Part shown: positions 1 to 7,217 of the stretch, one piece after another | How positions within the stretch are numbered: the stretch's first letter is position 1 | How the letters are laid out: each line of letters opens with the position of its first letter | From: Paracoccus sigandri | GTDB taxonomy: Bacteria; Pseudomonadota; Alphaproteobacteria; Rhodobacterales; Rhodobacteraceae | Length of the DNA stretch: 64,000 nt | Direction: 5' to 3' | Assembly (NCBI RefSeq): GCF_003709565.1 | Contig: NZ_QNRC01000004.1 | Coordinates: 186,001 to 250,000, forward strand | Notes under the pieces: generated by a model | Told to the model about the DNA's origin: nothing | What the model saw: only the letters and a program-made list of their open reading frames with translations | Databases searched by the model: none | Program-made: the position numbers and the translations under genes

Positions 1-2
1 AC

Positions 3-503
3 AGCCGGTTGCGCGAGCTTCTGCCCTACGCCCCCGGCGACAGGCTCTGGGTGCGCGAGACATGGACAGCCCGCATGGAGCATGGCTGGACCATCGCTGA
101 TGCGCGGTCCCGGATGTATCGGGAGGAAATCCTCTACAAGGCGGACGGTCACGACAGCATCGATGGCTGGTGGCCGTCCATCCACATGCCACGCGAGTTT
201 TCCCGCCTGACGCTGATCGTCACCGATGTGCGCGTGCAGCGGCTGCAGGATATCAGCGAGGCGGATGCGCTTGCCGAGGGCGTTGAGCGCGACAGCGACG
301 GTTGGCGGGACTACCAGATGCCGACGACGCAATGCTGTGGCAACGCTCGTGACAGTTTTCGAACTCTCTGGGACAGCCTGAACGCCGGTCGCGGCTACGG
401 CTGGGACCGGAACCCATGGGTCGCGGCCGTCAGCTTCCAGGCGCACCGCTGCAACATCGACAAGATGGATCGCGCCGCCGGCCAGGAAGGCGGTGGGGAA
501 TGA
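3..503 (+). CDS. Prophage hypothetical protein, 5' end outside window
   Basis: The reading frame is open from base 3, so the true start lies upstream. The first possible start inside the window is a TTG at 9, giving about 164 residues. The N-terminal segment with 'PGDRLWVRETW' and the later 'ISEADALAEGV' resemble small phage proteins that I associate with ASCH-like folds. That assignment is from memory and unproven. It ends in an ATGA overlap with the cytosine methyltransferase, so the two are probably translated together. Its function is unknown. Confidence 0.7.
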   Translation, partial: SRLRELLPYAPGDRLWVRETWTARMEHGWTIADARSRMYREEILYKADGHDSIDGWWPSIHMPREFSRLTLIVTDVRVQRLQDISEADALAEGVERDSDGWRDYQMPTTQCCGNARDSFRTLWDSLNAGRGYGWDRNPWVAAVSFQAHRCNIDKMDRAAGQEGGGE

Positions 504-2650
504 CCTATCAGCCGCACCTACCCCTGATCATCGACAGCTTCGCCGGCGGCGGCGGTGCCAGCACCGGGATCGAGATGGCCCTTGGCCGGTCGCCCGATGT
601 CGCCATCAACCACAGCGAAAAGGCGCTGGCGCTGCACGCCGCGAACCACCCCGAGACGCTGCACCTGGACAGCAACATCTGGGACGTGGACCCGATGACC
701 GTGACCGGCGGCCGACATGTCGGCCTGCTGTGGGCCAGCCCGGACTGCAAGCATTTCTCGAAGGCGAAGGGCGGCGCGCCGCGCGACCGTAACATCCGCG
801 ACCTGGCATGGGTCGTGGTGGACTGGGCCGAGAAGGCAAAGCCCGATGTCATCTGCATGGAAAATGTGGAAGAATTCACCACCTGGTGCCCGTTGGGCGA
901 AGACGGTCAGCCGATCAGGGGCCTATCCGGCGTTACCTTTGATCTGTGGATCAGACGCCTGAAGGCGGCTGGCTACAAGGTCAAGTGGCGCGAGCTGCGC
1001 GCCTGCGACTATGGCGCGCCGACGATCCGCAAGCGCTGGTTCCTGGTCGCGCGCCGCGACGGCCGGCCCATCGTCTGGCCGAAGCCCACGCATGGCGATC
1101 CGAAATCGGCCGAGGTCCGCAAGGGCAAGCTGCTGCCGTGGCGCACCGCCGCCGAATGCATCGACTGGTCCCTGCCGTGCCCCTCGATCTTCGACACGGG
1201 CGCCGAGATCATGGCCAAGCACGGGTTGCGCGCCGTGCGCCCGCTGGCGTCGAACACGCTGGCCCGCGTGGCGCGCGGCATGAAGCGCTATGTCATCGAG
1301 GCCGAACGGCCGTTCCTGGTCAACCTGACGCATGGCGGGCGGGTCGAGGATGTGGCCGAGCCGTTCAAGACGATCACCGGGGCGCACCGCGGCGAGAAGG
1401 CGGTTGCCGTGCCATCGCTCATGAGCCTCAAGGGCACTGCGCGGCGCGACAGCGCCATCACTGCGCCGCATCCCACCGTGCTTGCAGGTGGCGGGCACAG
1501 CGCCGTGGTCGTTCCCAGCATCGTCGGATGCGGTGGCCGGGCCGGGCAGAGCCGCCCGCGCGGCGGGGATGAGCCTTTCGCCACTGTGACGGCCAAGGCC
1601 GACGCCTGCCTGGTGGCGGCCAGCCTCCAGCGCTTCAACGGCGGGGCGACCGGATCGGATCTGCGCGACCCCGCGCCGACCGTTACGGCGAACAGCTGGA
1701 TCAAGAAGCCGGGCGGCGCCGCGCCGCTGGGGGTGCTCGCGCCCTTCCTCGCGGTCAACACGACCGGACATCCTGGTGGCCGCGCCGCAGATCCTCTGGC
1801 GACAGTCGCCACAGGTGGTCACCATGCAGTCGTCGCCTCGGTCGTGACCTATGCGCAGCAGGGCGGTGGCAACCGGGACGCCCGCGATCCGCACCATACG
1901 ATCTGCGCCAGCAAGAAGGACCAGAACAGCCTGATCGCGGCGACGATGGTGCATGTCGGGAACGGTGAGCGAGCCGGCCAGCAGCCTCGGGCGCTGGACA
2001 TCGGCGCGCCACTGAACACGGTGGTTGCCGGCGGCGTGAAACAGTATCCGGTCGCGGCGTTCCTCGCCCAGCAGAACGGCGGGCCGCGCATGGGCCAGCA
2101 CGCCGGCCACGATCTGCGTGAGCCGATCAGCACCATCGCAGGCAGCGGCAGCCATCAGACGCCGGTCGCGGCATGGCTGGCCAAATGGTTCAGCACCCCG
2201 CAAGACCCGCGCATAGACGAGCCGATCCACACGGTCACGACGAAGCCCAGGTTTGATGTTGAGGTCGCGCACCTGGCCGCGCCGCCCTTCGCGCCCGAGC
2301 ACGAGGCCCGCGCCCGCCAGGTGGCCGAGTTCCTTCGCGCCCATGACGCTTGGGACGGCGGCGAGTTCGTCACACTGGAGATCGACGGCGCAACCTTCGT
2401 CGTCGTGGACATCGGCATGAGAATGTTGACGCCGCGCGAGCTGTTCCGCGCGCAGGGGTTCCCGGATGACTACGTGATCGAGGGCGTCTGGGAGGGCCTG
2501 GACAGCGACGACCCGCGCTGGCGCGCCTTCGCGAAGGACGTGCAGGTCAGTTGTTGTGGAAATTCCGTCTGCCCGCCGCTGGCCGAGGCCATCGTGGCCG
2601 CGAACTGCCAGCACCTGGTCGTCGCCGAGCGGCGGGAGGCGCAGGCATGA
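500..2650 (+). CDS. Prophage DNA (cytosine-5)-methyltransferase with internal repeat array
   Basis: A 716-residue protein. The start at 500 was chosen for its ATGA overlap with the upstream gene and an AGGAAGG ribosome site at 484-490. C5-methyltransferase motifs are in order: FAGGGG (residues 14-19, SAM binding), SPDC with the probable catalytic Cys83, MENV (120-123), the 'TIRKRW' arginine motif near 175-180, and C-terminal 'TPRELFRAQGF' and 'CGNSVCPP' near 640-690. Between the arginine motif and the C-terminal motifs, where the target-recognition domain should lie, residues about 283-595 hold nine degenerate units built on P-x-x-T-V/I. The protein is much longer than a typical 350-450-residue C5 enzyme. 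It probably methylates element or host DNA; the target is unknown. Confidence 0.93.
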   Translation: MTYQPHLPLIIDSFAGGGGASTGIEMALGRSPDVAINHSEKALALHAANHPETLHLDSNIWDVDPMTVTGGRHVGLLWASPDCKHFSKAKGGAPRDRNIRDLAWVVVDWAEKAKPDVICMENVEEFTTWCPLGEDGQPIRGLSGVTFDLWIRRLKAAGYKVKWRELRACDYGAPTIRKRWFLVARRDGRPIVWPKPTHGDPKSAEVRKGKLLPWRTAAECIDWSLPCPSIFDTGAEIMAKHGLRAVRPLASNTLARVARGMKRYVIEAERPFLVNLTHGGRVEDVAEPFKTITGAHRGEKAVAVPSLMSLKGTARRDSAITAPHPTVLAGGGHSAVVVPSIVGCGGRAGQSRPRGGDEPFATVTAKADACLVAASLQRFNGGATGSDLRDPAPTVTANSWIKKPGGAAPLGVLAPFLAVNTTGHPGGRAADPLATVATGGHHAVVASVVTYAQQGGGNRDARDPHHTICASKKDQNSLIAATMVHVGNGERAGQQPRALDIGAPLNTVVAGGVKQYPVAAFLAQQNGGPRMGQHAGHDLREPISTIAGSGSHQTPVAAWLAKWFSTPQDPRIDEPIHTVTTKPRFDVEVAHLAAPPFAPEHEARARQVAEFLRAHDAWDGGEFVTLEIDGATFVVVDIGMRMLTPRELFRAQGFPDDYVIEGVWEGLDSDDPRWRAFAKDVQVSCCGNSVCPPLAEAIVAANCQHLVVAERREAQA

Positions 2651-2898
2651 AGCCGCTATGCCCCCAGCCAAATGAAAACCGTGGCAACGACAACAGCAGC
2701 CAGCCACATCCGAAAGCTGGACCTGCGGGCCATCGGCAACCGAATAACTCGGCGCTTTGCCGAAAGAGGGCGCTCTATCAGGCGATCCTCTGTCACGGAT
2801 CGCAGCCGCTTTTTCGGCAGTGGCACAACATTCTTTCCCATGGCGATGATCTTGCCGTGCGACCTCAGATCGATCAAGAGAGAGGGAACAGGGCATGA
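2647..2898 (+). CDS. Possible small ORF bridging two prophage genes
   Basis: An 83-codon frame whose ATG overlaps the methyltransferase stop (ATGA at 2647-2650) and whose TGA overlaps the next gene's ATG (2895-2898). This double coupling is what supports it. The composition (rich in Asn, Gln, His, Pro) and weak third-position GC bias argue against it, and no domain is recognisable. It competes with an antisense candidate at 2656-2841. Only one of the two, or neither, is likely real. Confidence 0.3.
   Translation: MKPLCPQPNENRGNDNSSQPHPKAGPAGHRQPNNSALCRKRALYQAILCHGSQPLFRQWHNILSHGDDLAVRPQIDQERGNRA
2656..2841 (-). CDS. Possible small basic membrane protein, antisense
   Basis: A 61-residue minus-strand frame with a very basic N-terminal two thirds (many Arg and Lys) and a C-terminal hydrophobic stretch 'MWLAAVVVATVFIWLGA' that looks like one membrane span. 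A longer version would start at a TTG at 2877. No clear ribosome site is visible, and it would run against all other genes of the element. It is listed as the alternative reading of the 2651-2894 gap. Confidence 0.3.
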   Translation of the reverse strand: MGKNVVPLPKKRLRSVTEDRLIERPLSAKRRVIRLPMARRSSFRMWLAAVVVATVFIWLGA

Positions 2899-3092
2899 CC
2901 GCCCCGACGCGCCACCCCACCCTCAAAGACTGGCAGCATGCCCGCATCCTCGACGCCCTGTCCGAGGGCTTCGGGGTCGAGGATATCGCCGAGCGCACGG
3001 GCTGGTCGGTCGATGCCATCCGGGAGTTCGTGTTTTCGATGCCGGCGGAGCTGCGGCGGGAGATCTATGCGCGTGAGGGGGCTGAGCAATGA
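2895..3092 (+). CDS. Small HTH-like prophage protein
   Basis: A 65-residue protein starting after a purine-rich AGAGAGAGGGAA ribosome site and ending in an ATGA overlap with the DPPY methyltransferase. Residues about 17-50 ('ILDALSEGFGVEDIAERTGW' and following) read as a helix-turn-helix of the kind that scores regulated or invariant DNA sites. It may be a small regulator or a DNA-binding partner of the adjacent methyltransferases. That role is inferred only from position and fold-like pattern. Confidence 0.65.
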   Translation: MTAPTRHPTLKDWQHARILDALSEGFGVEDIAERTGWSVDAIREFVFSMPAELRREIYAREGAEQ

Positions 3093-4273
3093 CCCAGAAC
3101 CGCAGCAGCGCCGTGATGCTTCACCTCGGAGATTGCGCCCAGATCCTCAAGCAGATCACTGACGCCTCGATAGATTCCTGCGTGACCGATCCGCCCTATG
3201 GCATCGAGTTCATGGGCGCAGGATGGGATAGCGACGTGCCGCCATCGGAGATATGGCGCGAGGTCTTCCGGGTCCTGAAGCCTGGAGGTCATCTGCTGGC
3301 ATTTGCCGGGACGCGAACCCACCACCGCATGGCAACCCGCATTGAGGAGTCGGGATTCGAGATTCGCGATCTGCTGATGTGGGTCTATGGGTCAGGGTTC
3401 CCGAAGTCCCACAATCTGGATGGTGACTGGAATGGCTGGGGCACTGCGCTAAAGCCGGCGCTGGAGCCGATCACGCTGGCGCGCAAGCCGATGGCAGGAA
3501 CAGTCGCGGCGAATGTCCAAGATTTCGGCACCGGAGCGCTAAACGTCGACGGGTGTCGGGTACCTGCCATAGGCGAGATAATCGAGCGCGGCGCGATAGG
3601 CGAGATCTATACCGAGGCGCATGAAGGCTATCGTCGCCCTGGCCGGAGCATGATGACGCATAAACCAAAGCACAGGGGCGGCCCAGCCTGCGGAACGGGA
3701 CGCTGGCCTGCCAACCTGATCCATGACGGCAGTGAGGAGGTTTTGGCGGCATTCCCAATAGCCCCTGGGCAGCAGGGTGATCTGGCCGGTCATAGCCGAA
3801 ACCGACCGTCTCTCGGGATCTATGGCGACATGTCCGCTGCTAAGGATTCGCCAGCGCGCCGGGACAGTGGCAGCGCTGCCCGGTTTTTCTACTGCGCCAA
3901 GGCCAGCAAAGCTGATCGTGACCATGGCCTGACAGGCCCGGAACGCGAGGTAGTCCAGTTCCAGACGGCCAACGGCACCAGCGGAAAGGCCAGCAGTTGG
4001 TCCGAAGGTCGCGACACGCGCCGCAAGAACCACCATCCAACGGTCAAGCCTACCGACCTGATGCGCTATCTGTGCCGGCTCATCACTCCGCCCGGTGGGG
4101 TGGTGCTGGACCCGTTCATGGGCAGCGGATCGACAGGGCGAGGCGCGGTTCTGGAGGGGTTCGGTTTCGTCGGAATTGAGCGAGAGGGCGACTTCCTCGC
4201 GATTGCGCGGGACCGGATCGACGCGGCTGAGCGCGCTGCAGACGAGGCGACCAGACAAGGGATACTGCTGTGA
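3089..4273 (+). CDS. Prophage N4/N6 amino-methyltransferase (DPPY class)
   Basis: A 394-residue SAM-dependent methyltransferase acting on an exocyclic amino group of adenine or cytosine. The catalytic DPPY is at residues 34-37, and the SAM-binding 'DPFMGSGSTGRGA' lies near residues 340-352. The order (catalytic motif first, SAM motif last) is that of the beta group. The segment of more than 200 residues between them presumably holds target recognition. No partner endonuclease is visible, so it is best read as an orphan phage methylase used for protection or regulation. It overlaps both neighbours by 1-4 bases. Confidence 0.93.
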   Translation: MTQNRSSAVMLHLGDCAQILKQITDASIDSCVTDPPYGIEFMGAGWDSDVPPSEIWREVFRVLKPGGHLLAFAGTRTHHRMATRIEESGFEIRDLLMWVYGSGFPKSHNLDGDWNGWGTALKPALEPITLARKPMAGTVAANVQDFGTGALNVDGCRVPAIGEIIERGAIGEIYTEAHEGYRRPGRSMMTHKPKHRGGPACGTGRWPANLIHDGSEEVLAAFPIAPGQQGDLAGHSRNRPSLGIYGDMSAAKDSPARRDSGSAARFFYCAKASKADRDHGLTGPEREVVQFQTANGTSGKASSWSEGRDTRRKNHHPTVKPTDLMRYLCRLITPPGGVVLDPFMGSGSTGRGAVLEGFGFVGIEREGDFLAIARDRIDAAERAADEATRQGILL

Positions 4274-4503
4274 TGCCCCGCGTTGACCTTTTCGGCCCCG
4301 TCCCGCGCAAACCGCGCCGCGTGATGATGCACGCCGTCGATATCGGCCAGGCCCCCGGCATGATGCCGGGATGGACCAGCGCCAAGGGTGGGAAATTCGT
4401 CTGCCGCAGGTGCGGTCACGACGCGGGCTGGCTTTTCGACATGACCGATACCGAGATCCGGCGCGGGGTGCCGTGCCCGGTTTGCAATGAGGGGGAGGGG
4501 TGA
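4273..4503 (+). CDS. Small zinc-ribbon prophage protein
   Basis: A 76-residue protein. The ATG at 4273 overlaps the methylase stop (TGATG arrangement); a GTG one codon earlier is the alternative start. Two CxxC pairs ('CRRCGH' near residue 46 and 'CPVCNEG' near the C-terminus) are spaced as in a single zinc ribbon. Such small proteins are frequent in phage gene rows and may bind nucleic acid. No specific function can be given. Confidence 0.75.
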   Translation: MPRVDLFGPVPRKPRRVMMHAVDIGQAPGMMPGWTSAKGGKFVCRRCGHDAGWLFDMTDTEIRRGVPCPVCNEGEG

Positions 4504-4697
4504 TGGGTGCGCGCCGTGCAGTGATGACCGAGGCGCAGGCCCGCCGGTTTATCCGGGCGGCGCGCGCAGAAGATCCGCGCGCGGTAGTCGAGATCGTGAC
4601 AGAGGCCGGGACCGTGCGGATCATGCCTGAACCGACTCCAGTTGCGCCCACCGTCGATCAGGCCCACGATGGCAGGAAGCCCATCCCGTGGACCTGA
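4503..4697 (+). CDS. Small hypothetical prophage protein
   Basis: A 64-residue protein from the ATG at 4503 (a GTG at 4500 is also possible), overlapping the zinc-ribbon gene before it and the integrase start after it. The N-terminal half is Ala/Arg-rich and helical ('TEAQARRFIRAARAEDP'). The second half has an alternating pattern suggesting short beta strands. I do not recognise a family. Position in an unbroken overlapping row with good third-position GC supports it being translated. Confidence 0.6.
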   Translation: MGARRAVMTEAQARRFIRAARAEDPRAVVEIVTEAGTVRIMPEPTPVAPTVDQAHDGRKPIPWT

Positions 4698-5767
4698 AAG
4701 ACATGAAGATCGCCTATCCCGGCCTGCTGCGCGAAAAACTTCCGTCTGGCGCAGTGCGCTACAGGGTCCGGGTCGAGGGCGATAAAACGCGCCGCATCCC
4801 GCTGTCGGTCATGCCAGACCATCCGCAGTTCATCGAGATCTACCACGCCGCGAGGGCAGGGGTGAGGATCGAGCCGGAGGCATCGCCAGAGGAGCGCGCG
4901 ATTCGCGGGTCGGTCGGCTGGCTGGCAGCAAAGCACCTGGCGGCGATGGAGCGGGCCGTCGATGCCGGAACCGTCTCGAAGCTGACGCTGAAGAAGCGGC
5001 GGGGGGTGATGAAGGTTCTCACCGCAAAATATGCGGATTACGCGCTGGACATACCGCCAGCCAAGCTGGTCGAGCTGCGGGATGAGATGATCGACACGCC
5101 GGCATGGGCGGATAGCGTCATTGAGGGCATCCGCGCCATGTATCGGTGGGCGACGGAGCGTCGGCTCTGCGCCGTGAACCCGGCCATCGGCATCGCTCGG
5201 ATAGACCGGGGCAGGGGCGGCGCGGTGCCGTGGACCCCCGAGGATTTGCGGAAATATCGCGAGCATCATCCGCCAGGCACCGCGGCCCACCTGGCGCTGA
5301 CGCTGTTCATGTTCACGGCTTGCCGGATTTCGGACGCGATCCGCCTCGGCCGTCAACACGAGACGACAGTCGAGGGCGTCCGCGCGCTGCGCTGGCAGCC
5401 GGTCAAGCGGGGATCTGCGGAGGTCACGATCCCCCTGATGCCGCCGCTCTATCGCGCCACCCGCGCCGCCAAGGTGACAGGCGAAACCTATCTGCTCAAT
5501 TACCGAGGCCAACCCTTTGCGACCCCCGATTCCCTAGGCCAGATGTTCCGGCGCTGGTGCAGGGACGCCGGATTGGACAACCGCTCATCCCACGGCATCA
5601 GGAAGGCGGCAGGGCACCTGCTGGCGCAGGAGGGATGCTCCCAATACCAGATCATGACCGTCCACGGCCACACGCAAGCCAAGACTTCGGAGGTCTATAC
5701 CAAGGGGGTCGAGCGGTGGCGACTCGCGCGAGATGCGATGGGCGCGCTCGAGGCCATGGACTGGTGA
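4688..5767 (+). CDS. int: Tyrosine-recombinase integrase
   Basis: A 359-residue phage-type site-specific recombinase. The GTG at 4688 has an AGGAAG ribosome site 8-10 bases upstream; the ATG at 4703 is the alternative. The N-terminal part (about 60-160) is a SAM-like core-binding domain. The catalytic domain shows 'TACRISDAIRLG' (Arg near 213), 'SSHGIRKAAGH' (His-x-x-Arg near 302-305), 'GHTQ' and the tyrosine in 'SEVYTKG' near 337. It is the last gene of the element and points at tRNA-Gly 80 bases away, the classic arrangement for tRNA-targeted integration. Confidence 0.95.
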   Translation: MDLKDMKIAYPGLLREKLPSGAVRYRVRVEGDKTRRIPLSVMPDHPQFIEIYHAARAGVRIEPEASPEERAIRGSVGWLAAKHLAAMERAVDAGTVSKLTLKKRRGVMKVLTAKYADYALDIPPAKLVELRDEMIDTPAWADSVIEGIRAMYRWATERRLCAVNPAIGIARIDRGRGGAVPWTPEDLRKYREHHPPGTAAHLALTLFMFTACRISDAIRLGRQHETTVEGVRALRWQPVKRGSAEVTIPLMPPLYRATRAAKVTGETYLLNYRGQPFATPDSLGQMFRRWCRDAGLDNRSSHGIRKAAGHLLAQEGCSQYQIMTVHGHTQAKTSEVYTKGVERWRLARDAMGALEAMDW

Positions 5768-5801
5768 AGTGTCCCACGGACGTTTCCGGCGTGGGACACT
5801 T
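5767..5801 (+). terminator. Palindrome directly after the integrase stop
   Basis: A perfect 11-base inverted repeat, AAGTGTCCCAC at 5767-5777 and GTGGGACACTT at 5791-5801, with a 13-base loop, begins at the last base of the integrase stop codon. It is followed by TTAAC rather than a long T run. It probably ends integrase transcription. A recombinase or excisionase arm site is the alternative, given its closeness to the attachment site. Confidence 0.6.
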
Positions 5802-5844
5802 TAACGCTTAGCGCATTGATATATAAATGGAATTTATGGTGAGG

Positions 5845-5890
5845 TGGAGCGGGTGATGGGAATCGAACCCACGTATTCAGCTTGGAAGGC
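5845..5890. other. Probable attachment-site junction of the prophage in tRNA-Gly
   Basis: The element lies on the 3' side of tRNA-Gly with its integrase next to it. Elements of this type recombine in the 3' half of a tRNA gene and carry a copy that restores it. The crossover core should therefore be a stretch of the tRNA 3' half repeated at the element's other end, outside this window. The exact core length cannot be seen here. Confidence 0.6.
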
Positions 5891-5918
5891 TGCTGCTCTA
5901 CCATTGAGCTACACCCGC
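5845..5918 (-). tRNA. tRNA-Gly (anticodon UCC)
   Basis: The minus strand folds as a complete tRNA: acceptor GCGGGTG pairing with CACCCGC, a D-arm with 'AGCTCAATGGTAGAGC', anticodon loop CTTCCAA giving anticodon UCC (glycine), and a T-arm with GGTTCGATTCC. The CCA end is encoded at 5845-5847. The 3' end faces the integrase gene. Confidence 0.97.
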
Positions 5919-5982
5919 ATCCCGTTCCGTATAGGCAGGCCAGGCGCGTTGCGCAAGGGGCGCCGGGCCTGGCCGCGGTCGG

Positions 5983-7212
5983 TCAGTCGGGCTTCTGCTG
6001 CCGGGGCAGGTCCGGCAGCGTCACCACCGGGCGCAGGCCCGAGGCGCGTTCGATCTGCGAGGCCGAGCGCAGGATCGGCCTCAGGACCTCCAGTGCCAGG
6101 GCGATCATCGTCGCCAGCATCATCGAGGCCGCCAGCCCCATTACCATCAGCTTGCGCCGGCCGGACGCGACCGGATATTCGGGCGGCACGGCGCGTTCCA
6201 GCAGGATGAACTGGTCGCCGCGATATTCCTCGTCCATGCGCTGCGCGGTCTCGGCATTGGCGCGGCGGCCGGCCACCTCGGACAGCTGGTCGCGCAGCAG
6301 CGTCAGCCGGCGGTCGTAGGAATCCATCTGCGCCTGCGCATTGGCCGTGCGCTGGCCCGAGCCGCGGATCTCGTCCACGCGGTTGCGCAGCTGCGCCTCG
6401 CGCGCCATCAGCACCTGAAGCTGGCTGGTGATGCGTTCCTGGGTGCGCTGCTCGACCGTGCTCAGCTGCGGCTTCGCGGTCAGTTCAGCCAGCTTGGCGC
6501 GTTCCTCCAGAAGCTCGCCCCCCAGCGTGGTCAGCTCGCCCTCGATGGCGCGCAGCTCGTCGGGGCGGTTGTCCAGCACCGTCGGCAGATAGTCCAGATT
6601 GGCGTTGCGGAACTCGGCCATCTCGTTTTCGACGCGCTCGATCTGCTGCATCAGGCGCTGCTCTTCCTCGCTGTAGAAGCGCAGCGTTTCCACCGCCCGC
6701 TCGGTCTGGGTGCTGGCATTCAGGTCCAGCACCTTCCCGGCCAGCTCGTTGGCGACAGCGGCGGCCAGTTCCGGGCTGGGCATGGTCGCCGTGACCCGCA
6801 GCAGGCCCGGCCATTGCTCGGCCCCGAAGGCGGGCATCCCACCGCTGACCGTCTCGATGCCGATCGAGCGGTGGAACAGGCCGATCTTCTCCTCGGCGCG
6901 CAGGCTGGGCAGGTCGGCATAGAGCCCGAACTGGTCGATCAGGTCCAGGATGTTGTCGCGCACCATCAGCCGCGCCTGGACCAGCTGCAGCCAATAGCTG
7001 GCGGCGATGCGCGTGCTGTTGCTGCCGCGCGGATCCTCGTTGAAGGTGCGCGGCGTCTCGATCTGCATCAGCGCCGAGGCGGCGTAGCTGTGCGGCTTGC
7101 TTTTCGCATAGGCGAAGCTGAGCGCACCGCCCACGAGGACGGTGACGCCCATGACCAGCGCCCGGCGTCGCAGGATGCTGAGGATATCGCCGATGGAACC
7201 AATGGTAATCAT
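5983..7212 (-). CDS. Wzz/GumC-type polysaccharide chain-length determinant
   Basis: A 409-residue inner-membrane protein that would set the length of, or help export, a surface polysaccharide. The ATG at 7212 ('MITIGSIGDIL') was chosen because the upstream extension reads out of frame through the preceding gene. One membrane span near residues 18-36 and a second near 360-385 flank a long periplasmic region with extended coiled-coil helices (about 190-330, e.g. 'EEEQRLMQQIERVENEMAEF'). There is no fused kinase domain. The CpsD-like gene five bases upstream supplies the cytoplasmic partner. Confidence 0.88.
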   Translation of the reverse strand: MITIGSIGDILSILRRRALVMGVTVLVGGALSFAYAKSKPHSYAASALMQIETPRTFNEDPRGSNSTRIAASYWLQLVQARLMVRDNILDLIDQFGLYADLPSLRAEEKIGLFHRSIGIETVSGGMPAFGAEQWPGLLRVTATMPSPELAAAVANELAGKVLDLNASTQTERAVETLRFYSEEEQRLMQQIERVENEMAEFRNANLDYLPTVLDNRPDELRAIEGELTTLGGELLEERAKLAELTAKPQLSTVEQRTQERITSQLQVLMAREAQLRNRVDEIRGSGQRTANAQAQMDSYDRRLTLLRDQLSEVAGRRANAETAQRMDEEYRGDQFILLERAVPPEYPVASGRRKLMVMGLAASMMLATMIALALEVLRPILRSASQIERASGLRPVVTLPDLPRQQKPD

Positions 7213-7217
7213 GACTG

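Noticed and set aside
923..3019. Very long minus-strand open frame opposite the C5 methyltransferase
   Set aside because: It is the antisense shadow of a high-GC gene: composition is His/Arg/Gly-rich, no domain is seen, and the plus strand has clear methylase motifs.
500..4273. Complete restriction-modification system
   Set aside because: Both methylases lack any neighbouring endonuclease-like gene in the window.
5146..5811. 221-codon plus-strand frame overlapping the integrase
   Set aside because: It is a shifted-frame shadow of the integrase and shows no domain of its own.
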